Source: Sphingopyxis sp. (lineage in GTDB: Bacteria > Pseudomonadota > Alphaproteobacteria > Sphingomonadales > Sphingomonadaceae). Taken from it: DNA of 64,000 nucleotides. This document shows positions 9,003-16,921 of the stretch, piece after piece. The notes under the pieces were generated by a model that was not told the origin of the DNA, searched no databases, and worked only from the letters and a program-made list of their open reading frames with translations. How positions within the stretch are numbered: position 1 is the first letter of the stretch; each line of letters begins with the position of its first letter. The position numbers and the translations under genes are program-made. The stretch lies in contig JASBSJ010000052.1 of assembly GCA_030148985.1 (NCBI GenBank), positions 40,748 to 104,747 of the forward strand. The letters are read 5' to 3'.

Positions 9003-10393
9003 GGCGTTTCCCTGATGGTGCGGGGGAGAAGGAAGGCGATCAGGATCGCACCGACGCACAGCGCGACGATCGCCATAACGGCGAGATCATATGAAAAGGG
9101 CGAGGGATAAACCTCGTCCCCGCGGCGAACGACATCCACCGCGAGCAGTGTCGTGACCATCTGGGCACCGATGCCCAGGAAAAGCTGGCGAATGACCGTC
9201 AGCATTCCCGAAATTTCGCTGATCCGTTCGGGCGGCGATGCCTGTGCGATGATCGTCGGCGCGACCGAAAAGAGCATTGTGGCGCCGAAGGAAATCAGGA
9301 TGAGCTGTGCGACAACCATCGGAAAACTGTTCACATCGACCAGGAACCAGACGAGCCAGCCCGCGGTGGTAAGCACGCCGCCGACAATGAGCGCAAACCG
9401 GCCGCCGCCGCGCCCCGCGAGCCAGCCCCCGAGCGGCCCTGCGAAAGTCGAGCTGAGATTGGAAGGCAGCTTCGCAAGGCCCGCCAGCGTCGCCGAAAAC
9501 CCCAGCCCCGCGACGGTCCAGGTCGGCGCCTGCATCAGCAGGGAGAAAAAGACGGTGATCTGGAGCGTCCCCATCGAAACCAGCGCTGTCACCGCTCCGC
9601 CAATCGCGATCGTGCGATTCGAAAAGCTGCGGACCGCGATGAGCGGATTGGGGCTGGCAAGGCTTTGCCGCATCCACCACACCAGCAGCAAGGCGCCCGC
9701 CAACAGCGGCCCCAGCGTCCATGCGCTTGCCCAGCCCCACGTCTTGCCCATGCTGAAATAAACGAGGACGAGCGCCACTCCGGGGGCAAAGGCCAATCCC
9801 GAAATCCAGTCTACCGGGGCGCCGCCATATTGACGCGGCGAGGCTGGAACGAAAGCGCGGGTGGCGAGTGCAGCGGTCACACAAAGGCTCGCGCTGGCAA
9901 AAAATATGCCGTGCCAGTTGAAGCTATCAACGATCATTCCGCCGACGACAAGCCCCGCCGCCGTGCCAATCGATGCACCGGAGATCATCAATCCGATGCC
10001 CATCGGCGCCCGGTCTCTGGGCATGTTTTCATGCACCAGCCCGATACAGAGCGGCAGGATTGCGCCCGTAACGCCCTGCATCAGGCGGCCTGCCAAAAGG
10101 AGAGGAAAGTTGGTCGACAGCGCGCTGATCAGCGAACCGATCGCGCCGATCGCCAATACGACGATCAGCGTCTGGCGCCGACCGAACAGGTCGCCGAGGC
10201 GGCCGACCACTGCGGCAATCGCCGCGCCGACAATGAGATAGCCGGTGATCAGCCAACCCACCATTGCGGGATTGCCGAAATCCTCGACCAGCCGCTTGAG
10301 TGCAGCAAGGATCATCGCCGTTTCGAACGATCCGGTGACTTCCGCGACCCAAAGGGCGCCGATCAACAGCGGCAGGTTGCGCCGGTCTCCCAC
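8999..10393 (-). CDS. MFS transporter, DHA2-like (14-TM type)
   Basis: A 464-residue hydrophobic protein with MFS motif A (GRLGDLFGRRQTL) after helix 2 and a GRLMQGVTGAILPL segment typical of drug:H+ antiporter-2 proteins. The length and number of hydrophobic stretches fit 12-14 membrane helices. It lies inside a catabolic operon between an SDR (1 bp gap) and a DUF35 protein (4-bp overlap). It probably moves the substrate or a pathway intermediate across the inner membrane; direction cannot be read from sequence. Confidence 0.88.
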   Translation of the reverse strand: MGDRRNLPLLIGALWVAEVTGSFETAMILAALKRLVEDFGNPAMVGWLITGYLIVGAAIAAVVGRLGDLFGRRQTLIVVLAIGAIGSLISALSTNFPLLLAGRLMQGVTGAILPLCIGLVHENMPRDRAPMGIGLMISGASIGTAAGLVVGGMIVDSFNWHGIFFASASLCVTAALATRAFVPASPRQYGGAPVDWISGLAFAPGVALVLVYFSMGKTWGWASAWTLGPLLAGALLLVWWMRQSLASPNPLIAVRSFSNRTIAIGGAVTALVSMGTLQITVFFSLLMQAPTWTVAGLGFSATLAGLAKLPSNLSSTFAGPLGGWLAGRGGGRFALIVGGVLTTAGWLVWFLVDVNSFPMVVAQLILISFGATMLFSVAPTIIAQASPPERISEISGMLTVIRQLFLGIGAQMVTTLLAVDVVRRGDEVYPSPFSYDLAVMAIVALCVGAILIAFLLPRTIRETP

Positions 10394-10394
10394 C

Positions 10395-11177
10395 CTATTC
10401 GGCTACCTGCTTTGCTCCCTCGGGCGCCCCTTCCTGCGCGGCGCGCACCTCGATCAGATCGACGCCGATGTCGGCAGGCAGACCGATTACGGCCAGCAAG
10501 GCTTCGGCCATCGATTCCGGGGTTGCCGATTCCCCGCTCATCGCGGCGTGACCGGTTTCGACGATTTTCTTGTAAAAGGCGGCAATGGTTTCCTGTGACC
10601 AGGCTTTCCCGCCTGAACCGCCCTTTACGGATCCCGAGCGCAATATGGTGACGCGAATATTGTCGGATCGCAGCTCGTCGCGCAGCCCGTTGCATAAGGT
10701 TTCAACCGCTGCCTTTGTCGCAGCATAAAGCGCCAGCATCGGAAAAGGCATTCGCACCGATTCACTGCTGATCGCGACGACCTGTCCCCTGGTGGCGCGC
10801 AGGTGCGGAATGCTGGCGCGGATCAGCCAGGAAACCCCCAGAATATTGATATCGACATGGTTGCGGATGATGTCGTCGCTGCCTTGCTCGAAAGCGAAGG
10901 GGTGATAGACGGCGGCGTTGGCGATCACCACGTCGAGGCGGCCGAACGCCTCGACCGCACGTGCAACGGCATCATTGACGGCATCAGGGGCCGTGACGTC
11001 GCAAGGCAGAGCCAGCACGTCCTCCCCAAATTCATCGGCCAGCGAGCCCAGTTCGTCGGAAGGCCGCGCGAGGCAGGCGACACGCATCCCGTTTTCCACC
11101 AGGGCGGCAACGAAATGCCGCCCCATTCCCTTTGACGCGCCGGTTACGACCGCAACCTTGCCAGCCAGCCTTTCCAT
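10395..11177 (-). CDS. Short-chain dehydrogenase/reductase
   Basis: A 260-residue classical SDR with TGASKGMG (cofactor), the NAA motif, catalytic Ser in ISSES and YAATK. It would oxidise or reduce a secondary alcohol/ketone with NAD(P). It leads the minus-strand operon running to the thiolase-like gene at 7441; the promoter faces the TetR gene across the 11214-11228 inverted repeat. The C-terminal tail (EVRAAQEGAPEG) is longer than in most SDRs and lacks the usual VDGG end, so the C-terminal cap differs from FabG-like enzymes. Confidence 0.88.
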   Translation of the reverse strand: MERLAGKVAVVTGASKGMGRHFVAALVENGMRVACLARPSDELGSLADEFGEDVLALPCDVTAPDAVNDAVARAVEAFGRLDVVIANAAVYHPFAFEQGSDDIIRNHVDINILGVSWLIRASIPHLRATRGQVVAISSESVRMPFPMLALYAATKAAVETLCNGLRDELRSDNIRVTILRSGSVKGGSGGKAWSQETIAAFYKKIVETGHAAMSGESATPESMAEALLAVIGLPADIGVDLIEVRAAQEGAPEGAKQVAE

Positions 11178-11213
11178 CCCGAATCCCCAATTTCCGTGTT
11201 TTTCTTGTTATTT

Positions 11214-11228
11214 TTGACGATACGTCAA
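11214..11228. promoter_or_regulatory. Inverted repeat TTGACG-ATA-CGTCAA, probable TetR operator
   Basis: A perfect 6-bp inverted repeat with a 3-bp spacer, in the divergent gap between the SDR operon (minus) and the TetR gene (plus). It shares half-sites, spacing and the downstream AATTTTT run with the element at 876-890. The position suggests autoregulation plus control of the SDR-MFS-DUF35-thiolase operon. Confidence 0.72.
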
Positions 11229-11262
11229 TTTTTTGCCATATCGCAACCCCGCTGTTAGGATG

Positions 11263-11952
11263 ATGAGCGAAAAATTGGGGCAGGATGGGCTATTGATGAA
11301 CGAACAGGCGCTCGCGCAACCGCCCGCGCCAGAACGAAATGGCCGCAAGCTGGGGGCAAAGGGACAGCGGACGCGGCAACAATTGATCGAGGCGACGGTC
11401 GAACTGCTGAAAACGCACGGCCTGCGCGACGTGTCGGTAGTCGATGTCGCGCGCGCCGCGAATACCTCGCCCGCAACCTTCTATGTCTATTTCAAGGGAG
11501 TGCCCGAAGTGGTGCTCGCGGCGCTGGAAAATAGCAGCCAGACCTCTCCCGAACTGGAAGCGGTGATGGCGCGGGACTGGCTGGCGCCGGGTGGGGCCGA
11601 GGCCGCCGCCACCTTTGTCGAACAATATACCGCCCTGTGGAACAACAATCGCACGATCTTCGTCGTGCGTAACCTGGCTGCCGAAGAGGGCGATGGCCGT
11701 TTTTACGAGGCCCGGATGACGCAGGCCCTGCCTATAATGAATGCGATCAGTCACCAGGTCGAACGCGCGCAGGCGGCCGGGCGCACCCCCGCGTCGCTTT
11801 CGCCGCGCGCCTGCGCCGGCACGATTTTGATGATGCTCGAACGCCTTTCGGCGATCGGGCCAATGAGCCGGGATGAGGATGGCGTCGGATACGCCAGCCT
11901 GAAGGCCGCAGCGGCGCACAGCCTCGCCATGATGCTGGGCGTCAGGGACTGA
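11263..11952 (+). CDS. TetR/AcrR-family transcriptional regulator
   Basis: A TetR protein of about 229 residues. The helix-turn-helix reads VVDVARAANTSPATFYVYF, preceded by RTRQQLIEATVELL. The C-terminal ligand domain is not assignable. Start choice is uncertain: ATG 11263 follows a TAGGATG stretch, and ATG 11296 gives the shorter MNEQALAQPP form; both keep the DNA-binding domain. It is divergent from the SDR operon with a palindrome between them, so it is probably a local repressor released by a pathway acyl-CoA or substrate. The same palindrome at 876-890 extends its likely regulon to the amidohydrolase/P450 operon. Confidence 0.88.
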   Translation: MSEKLGQDGLLMNEQALAQPPAPERNGRKLGAKGQRTRQQLIEATVELLKTHGLRDVSVVDVARAANTSPATFYVYFKGVPEVVLAALENSSQTSPELEAVMARDWLAPGGAEAAATFVEQYTALWNNNRTIFVVRNLAAEEGDGRFYEARMTQALPIMNAISHQVERAQAAGRTPASLSPRACAGTILMMLERLSAIGPMSRDEDGVGYASLKAAAAHSLAMMLGVRD

Positions 11953-11985
11953 AAAGCCCGATCGGTTCAGCAGACGCCACGCCGG

Positions 11986-12810
11986 TCAAGCCGACGCCTC
12001 GGCGATCATTTTCTGAATGTCGAGCACACCCGTTGCCAGTCCGCCAGCCAGCCCCGCATCGACCGGCAGGCACACTCCGCTGATGAAGCGCGCCGCATCG
12101 CTGTTTAGCAGGATCAACGGCAATGCCTGTTCCTCGGCAGTCGAATAACGTCCCTTTGCCTTGGCAAAGGCGCTGAGCACCGCATCCCCGGCGACCTTGC
12201 GAAATTCGCCAAGCATCGGCGTATCGATCGGGCTGGGCATGGTGCAATTGATACGGATGTCCTGCCCGATCAGGTCTGGGGCGCGAACCTGGGTCCAGGT
12301 ATTCACCGCTTCCTTGGCAAGGCTATAGGGATCGCCGATCTCTTCAGCGCGTTCGCGGTACCATTTTCGCGCTTCGTCGAAATCGGTGATGGCGAGAAAT
12401 TCGCGCAGCAGCGGCTGACGGGTCAGCCATTTCATGCCGCCTAGCGACGACACCGATACGATTGCGGCGCCGGGGTTGAGGTGTGGAATCCAGCCCTCCG
12501 TCCAAGCACGAATGCCGAGGAAGTTGACCGTAATGACATCCTCGCCCGGGAAGGTCTGTGGCAGGCCGGAGACGTTGAAGACGGCGTCGATCTTGCCGCC
12601 GATCTTCGCGATGCCAGCTGCAATCGCCTGGGGATCTTTCAGATCGACTTCAGTGAAGGAAACGAGATCGACCGGCGAGGGCTTTATGTCAGCGCCGTGC
12701 ACCTCAGCGCCCAGTTCCACCAGCAATCGCGCACAGGCTTCCCCGGTTCCCGAAAAACAGCCCATGACGACGACACGCTTGCCCGCGTAGCCCAGAATAT
12801 CCTTTGCCAT
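11986..12810 (-). CDS. Short-chain dehydrogenase, 3-alpha-HSD/coniferyl-alcohol-dehydrogenase-like subgroup
   Basis: A 274-residue SDR of the subgroup with a short central region: VVVMGCFSGTGEA cofactor loop, DAVFNVSGL in place of NNAG, SVSSLGG and YSLAK for catalysis, and a long insertion between the Ser and Tyr, as in Comamonas 3-alpha-hydroxysteroid dehydrogenase. It may act on a bulky cyclic alcohol, but this is inference. ATG 12810 is preferred; a GTG nine bases upstream is possible. It is preceded by an AT-rich 93-bp gap (12811-12903) that likely holds its own promoter, and its stop is 33 bp from the convergent TetR gene. Confidence 0.84.
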   Translation of the reverse strand: MAKDILGYAGKRVVVMGCFSGTGEACARLLVELGAEVHGADIKPSPVDLVSFTEVDLKDPQAIAAGIAKIGGKIDAVFNVSGLPQTFPGEDVITVNFLGIRAWTEGWIPHLNPGAAIVSVSSLGGMKWLTRQPLLREFLAITDFDEARKWYRERAEEIGDPYSLAKEAVNTWTQVRAPDLIGQDIRINCTMPSPIDTPMLGEFRKVAGDAVLSAFAKAKGRYSTAEEQALPLILLNSDAARFISGVCLPVDAGLAGGLATGVLDIQKMIAEASA

Positions 12811-12903
12811 ACCACCCACTTTCCCTTCAAATTTTTCTCGGAAATCCGCGACGAACGGAACAAATACGCAATTGAAATAATGAAAAAAATGGATCGAGAA
12901 GTT

Positions 12904-14283
12904 CTAATCCAGCGGCGCCAGCTTGGTCTCCGCAAGGCCACCCATCGCATCGGCAAGCAACGCGGCGTCCCTGACTGCGCGCGCATTGCAGAGGATGATC
13001 GCCGCTTCCGTTTCGATACCGCCATCGCTCACCGCCTGGCAAAAGGCCGACCAGGCCGCACCATGATCCAGAAAATCGCGTCCCAGCGCTGCGCTTAGCT
13101 CCGCCCGCTCGGCGGCGTGGAAGCCGGGCTGATAACGTTCGATCGCCCGCCACCATTTGATCAGCCGCGCAAGACCTTTTGCCTTCACCGCCGCTTGCTG
13201 GTCCGAAAGGCGGGGAACGATCGTGTCGCGAATATCGTCGAGCGCGACGGCAAAGCTGCGATCATGGGCGCCGGGCGCCGCATCGGGTATCGCCACCGGC
13301 GGCAGGTGAACGCCTGCTGCCTCCGCGAGCGCCTGGGACAGGACGCGGCGGTGGATCGTCGAATAGACGAGGTTCATGCCAAGATTGGGCGGCGGCGGCG
13401 CGTCGGGATCGTCATAGCGCGAACGCCTGGCAAAAGCCGTCTGAAACAGCAGCCGCCAAAAGCGCAGCCGCGCCCGATCAACCGGATGCCCCCCCGCCGC
13501 TTCATATGCCGCGAACGCCTGGGGCAAGGGCACGAAACCCTGAAACAGCATCCGCAGAGAAAGCATAGCCAAATCAGCCATCGGATCGCCATAATGGACC
13601 AGCTCCCAGTCAAGCAGAGCTGTCACCCGGTCGCCTTCGAACAGGAAATTGCCCGGCCCGGCATCGCCGTGAACGATGGTCGGCGGCGGCAGGTCGCCAG
13701 GAACATTCGCCTCCAGCCAATCGAGCGCCAGATGGATCAATGGATCCCAGGCGCGGCCGCTGTTGCCCGCGCGCAGACCGGCGATACGGCGCCGCGCAAA
13801 TATGTCGGCGGATTCGATCGGTCCCATGCCTTCGATGGGTTGTTTCGCAATGTCGATGCGGTGGAGCGCGGCCAACTGTGCCATGAAATCGGCGGCGAGC
13901 GCATCGCGCTGCGCCGGATCGGTGGTCGCCCCGAAACGATCGCGTCCGCCAACCAGCCCGCACACGAGCGCGCGTTGATCGGGCACCGAGGCAAAATAGG
14001 GTGCGACGCGCACCCCGGCCGACGCCAACGGGCCCGACAGCGCGCGCAAGACCGCGGCCTCGCGCAGGAAGGACGCATCATCGCCCGCCCCGGCCCGATG
14101 AACGTCGTAATTCATATATGCGCTGGCCGCACGTCCGTCGGGCCAGGCCAAATCCAGCTCCGCGCCTTCGCGCGAGGCGCCGCCTCCGCCGCGCGGTCGA
14201 ACCGCGACGATCCGTGCGCCGCTTGCCTCTTCAACAGCAGCCGCCAGCCCTTCGGGGAGCAGCGAAGCGGGGAGCCCTGTCAT
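12904..14283 (-). CDS. Aminoglycoside-phosphotransferase-fold kinase, candidate hydroxyacyl-CoA kinase
   Basis: A 459-residue APH/choline-kinase-fold protein. The catalytic loop is HGDAGPGN (H205, D207, N212) and the Mg-binding segment is LLDWELVHYGDPMADLA (D225), so it should be an active phosphotransferase. Related folds occur in LvaA and in the kinase halves of ACAD10/ACAD11, which phosphorylate 4-hydroxyacyl-CoAs so that the hydroxyl can be eliminated. Its gene overlaps the tandem CoA-transferase by ATGA and ends an operon with a DUF35/thiolase-like pair, favouring a CoA-ester substrate over an antibiotic. About 130 residues after the kinase core are extra and unassigned. Confidence 0.8.
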   Translation of the reverse strand: MTGLPASLLPEGLAAAVEEASGARIVAVRPRGGGGASREGAELDLAWPDGRAASAYMNYDVHRAGAGDDASFLREAAVLRALSGPLASAGVRVAPYFASVPDQRALVCGLVGGRDRFGATTDPAQRDALAADFMAQLAALHRIDIAKQPIEGMGPIESADIFARRRIAGLRAGNSGRAWDPLIHLALDWLEANVPGDLPPPTIVHGDAGPGNFLFEGDRVTALLDWELVHYGDPMADLAMLSLRMLFQGFVPLPQAFAAYEAAGGHPVDRARLRFWRLLFQTAFARRSRYDDPDAPPPPNLGMNLVYSTIHRRVLSQALAEAAGVHLPPVAIPDAAPGAHDRSFAVALDDIRDTIVPRLSDQQAAVKAKGLARLIKWWRAIERYQPGFHAAERAELSAALGRDFLDHGAAWSAFCQAVSDGGIETEAAIILCNARAVRDAALLADAMGGLAETKLAPLD

Positions 14284-16487
14284 CCGACAACCCCCTGCGC
14301 GCGAAACGCCGCGATCTCGACATCCGAAAAGCCGATTTCGCGCAATATTTCGTCGCTATGTTCGCCAACGGCCGGACAGCAATAGCGAAATGCAATGGGC
14401 GTATCGCCAAAGTTCCAAAAAGCGCCGGGCTGCTCGACGATGCCGTATAGCGGCTGCGGCAGAACCGAAACCAGACCCATTTCCCGGTGGACGGGATCGT
14501 CGAAAAAGCGGTTCATCGCATCGTCGAAGCTGACGCGATCCACCGGCACCCCGGCGGTTTCCAGCGCAGCGAGAAGATCGCCGGAATCGCGTTCGCGCGC
14601 GACCCGTTCGAAATCGCCGGGGTCCACACCGAAAACCCCGACTATCGCATCGCGGCGCGATGGCGTATGGGCCGCCACCGCGATCCATTGGCCGTCCGCG
14701 CATGCATAGATGCGATGCCAGGGCGAAAAGCCGGTCTGATCGCTGCTGAGGTGATAGGTTTCGGTAAGGTCTCCATCCGGCCCGATCAGCCGCTCGCCCT
14801 GTGTGAAGGTCGCGAGCCCGAGCAGCGAGGTCTGCGTTGTATAGCCGCGACCCGTCGTCCGCCGGGCATAGAGGGACGCCATGAGTTCGACGAGACAGCT
14901 TTGCGCAGTGGACACGTCCATCGTGCCCGGACGGTTGAAAATCGGGCGATTGCCTTCCCCGGCATTTTCGAATTCCCACCCGGCAATCGCGTTGAAGATG
15001 GAATCGTAACCAGGCCAATTACCCCGCTCCCCGCGCTGGCCATAAGCGCTGGAATAGTTGAAGGCGACATCGGGATTGTGCGTGCGAATGCCCTCTTCAC
15101 TCAACCCCAGCTTGGCCGCGCCCTTGAAACGCATATTATGGTGTACGACCTCGGCCCATTCGAGCAGGCGCTGCAATATCGGCCGCGCTTCCGGCTTGCG
15201 AAGATCGAGTGCCAGGCTGCGCTTCGAGCGCGCTGCCGCCTGAAAATAGCGATGCATGAAGCGGATGCGATCGCCGGTCAGCGCCTCCACCTTGATCACA
15301 TTCGCGCCCATGTCGCCCATCATCGACGGCCCCATCGGCCCGGCCAGAAACATGCCGAAATCAAGCACCCGGACACCTTCTAGCACCTGGGCAGGGGCGC
15401 CGTTATCGGAGGAGGTGGTTCTGGCCACCCACTCCCGCTCACCACCCTCGCCAAGTCGCGGTGCGGGGCGGCCTTGGGGCAAGTCGGCGTCGCTGTGAAA
15501 AGGTGTGTTGGGTTGGCGGGTCCGTCCAAGCTGCGGATCATCGACTTCGATGACATAGCCATTGGCGATCGCGTCCTCGTGCCGCAGCACCTCGCCCATC
15601 GGATAAGCGGGTTCGGCGGCAATGTCGGCGGCACGAAGATCGGCCAGCCAGGCCGAAAGCGGACGACGGCGGAAGGCGTCCTCCACCCCTTGCGGCGTTT
15701 CGAGATCGATGTCCGCTTCGGCCATGACCTCCCACATTGTCGGCATGGTGGCGTAATCGAACTGGCGGGTGGGATCCATGATCTGCAACCAGTCGCCGTT
15801 CTGGCATTGGAACAATTGTTGCGCGATCGGTCGCGCCTGGGCGGGCGGATATGTTTCGGGGTTGGGCATCGGGCCTTCGCTGTTGCGCGCCCAGACCAGC
15901 GGCAGTGTCGACATATAGCCCTGAAAGATTGAGGTATGAGCTGCGCCGCCGTGCCCTGACCGGAGGCGCATGACCAACCGCGCCAGAATGCCTGCAGCGG
16001 CCAGATGCGCCGCGGCCCAGCTCCCCTGGCGATAGCGATAGACGATCGGCCCCGCGCGATAGCCGTCATTTTCATAAAGCGCGCCAATCCGTGCAGCGAC
16101 CAGAAGTTCGTCGTCGCTGCGTTCGACGTCCGGATGGCCCATCGGCGACCCAGTGATCGCGCAGATCACGAGATGGGGATGTGATCGGGCAAGGCTGGCG
16201 TCGTCGAGGCCGAGCGCACGGGCACGCGCGGGGGTAAACTGGTGCAGCAGCGCATCGGCACCCGCCAGCCGTTCGGCCAGCGCCTCACGCCCGTCCGCAT
16301 CGTCCAGATCCAGAACCAGGCTGCGCTTGCCCCGGTTCCAATTGGCGAAAGGTGCCGTGCCGCGCGCCGGATCGCCGCCGGGCCTTTCGACCTTCAAAAC
16401 GTCGGCTCCCAGTTCAGACAGCATGAGCCCCGCAACCTGGACCGCCATTCCCTCCCCAATTTCGACGATATTGAGGTCGCCAAGCAT
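14280..16487 (-). CDS. Tandem (two-domain) family III CoA-transferase
   Basis: A 735-residue protein made of two CaiB/BaiF units. The first (about 1-345) starts LGDLNIVEIGEGMAVQVAG and has GADVLKVERPGGDPARG and a candidate acid D125/D126 in RSDDELLVAARIGA. The second (about 370-735) starts LEGVRVLDFGMFLAGP, has GANVIKVEALTGDRIR and the clear catalytic D495 in GYDSIFNAIAG. Family III enzymes usually form interlocked dimers, so this is a covalent dimer with diverged halves. ATG 16487 is four bases from the DUF35 stop; the start overlaps nothing. It is followed by the kinase gene with an ATGA overlap. Confidence 0.9.
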   Translation of the reverse strand: MLGDLNIVEIGEGMAVQVAGLMLSELGADVLKVERPGGDPARGTAPFANWNRGKRSLVLDLDDADGREALAERLAGADALLHQFTPARARALGLDDASLARSHPHLVICAITGSPMGHPDVERSDDELLVAARIGALYENDGYRAGPIVYRYRQGSWAAAHLAAAGILARLVMRLRSGHGGAAHTSIFQGYMSTLPLVWARNSEGPMPNPETYPPAQARPIAQQLFQCQNGDWLQIMDPTRQFDYATMPTMWEVMAEADIDLETPQGVEDAFRRRPLSAWLADLRAADIAAEPAYPMGEVLRHEDAIANGYVIEVDDPQLGRTRQPNTPFHSDADLPQGRPAPRLGEGGEREWVARTTSSDNGAPAQVLEGVRVLDFGMFLAGPMGPSMMGDMGANVIKVEALTGDRIRFMHRYFQAAARSKRSLALDLRKPEARPILQRLLEWAEVVHHNMRFKGAAKLGLSEEGIRTHNPDVAFNYSSAYGQRGERGNWPGYDSIFNAIAGWEFENAGEGNRPIFNRPGTMDVSTAQSCLVELMASLYARRTTGRGYTTQTSLLGLATFTQGERLIGPDGDLTETYHLSSDQTGFSPWHRIYACADGQWIAVAAHTPSRRDAIVGVFGVDPGDFERVARERDSGDLLAALETAGVPVDRVSFDDAMNRFFDDPVHREMGLVSVLPQPLYGIVEQPGAFWNFGDTPIAFRYCCPAVGEHSDEILREIGFSDVEIAAFRAQGVVG

Positions 16488-16491
16488 CGGG

Positions 16492-16920
16492 TCAGGCCTT
16501 GCGGAAATTGGGTAGCACCCAATCATCCTGAATCGGCGTCCATTCGACCGAAACCTTCATGCCGATATGCACATCTTCGGCATCGCAGCCGGTGACATTT
16601 GCGTTCAACCGCGCGCCGGGTGCACCGTCTAGATCGACGACGACGGGAACATAGACAAAATCCTCTCCGGTCTTCGGATTCTTGTTACAAATGACATAGC
16701 TGAAGACGGTCGCAGTGCCGGGAAGCGTGGGCCAGTCCTTTTCCCGACTGCCGCAATGGGGACAGACGGGCGTAGGCGGCATCCGAAACGTACCGCACTC
16801 GCCGCACCGACAGGCCGTAAGCCTATGCTCTCGCGCCGCCTGCCAGAAGGGTTCGGTATCGGGGTTGGTGGTAATGCGAATCTGATCGCCAGGAAGCAGG
16901 CGTGCGGGGCCATAGACCAT
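16492..16920 (-). CDS. DUF35 / OB-fold zinc-ribbon protein
   Basis: A 142-residue DUF35 protein with zinc ligands C39-x2-C42 and C53-x2-C56 and an OB-fold strand GTATVFSYVICNKNP. It differs from the other two in having an insert (PKTGEDFVYVP) after that strand. It starts one base after the stop of the thiolase-like gene at 16922-18139, its presumed partner, and is four bases upstream of the tandem CoA-transferase. Role: second subunit of an acyl-CoA lyase acting on beta-hydroxyacyl-CoA, by analogy with Ltp2-ChsH2 and IpfD-IpfE. Confidence 0.87.
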   Translation of the reverse strand: MVYGPARLLPGDQIRITTNPDTEPFWQAAREHRLTACRCGECGTFRMPPTPVCPHCGSREKDWPTLPGTATVFSYVICNKNPKTGEDFVYVPVVVDLDGAPGARLNANVTGCDAEDVHIGMKVSVEWTPIQDDWVLPNFRKA

Positions 16921-16921
16921 G

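Noticed and set aside
13117..14385. 422-codon plus-strand frame
   Set aside because: Antisense shadow of the phosphotransferase; no start signal or motif.
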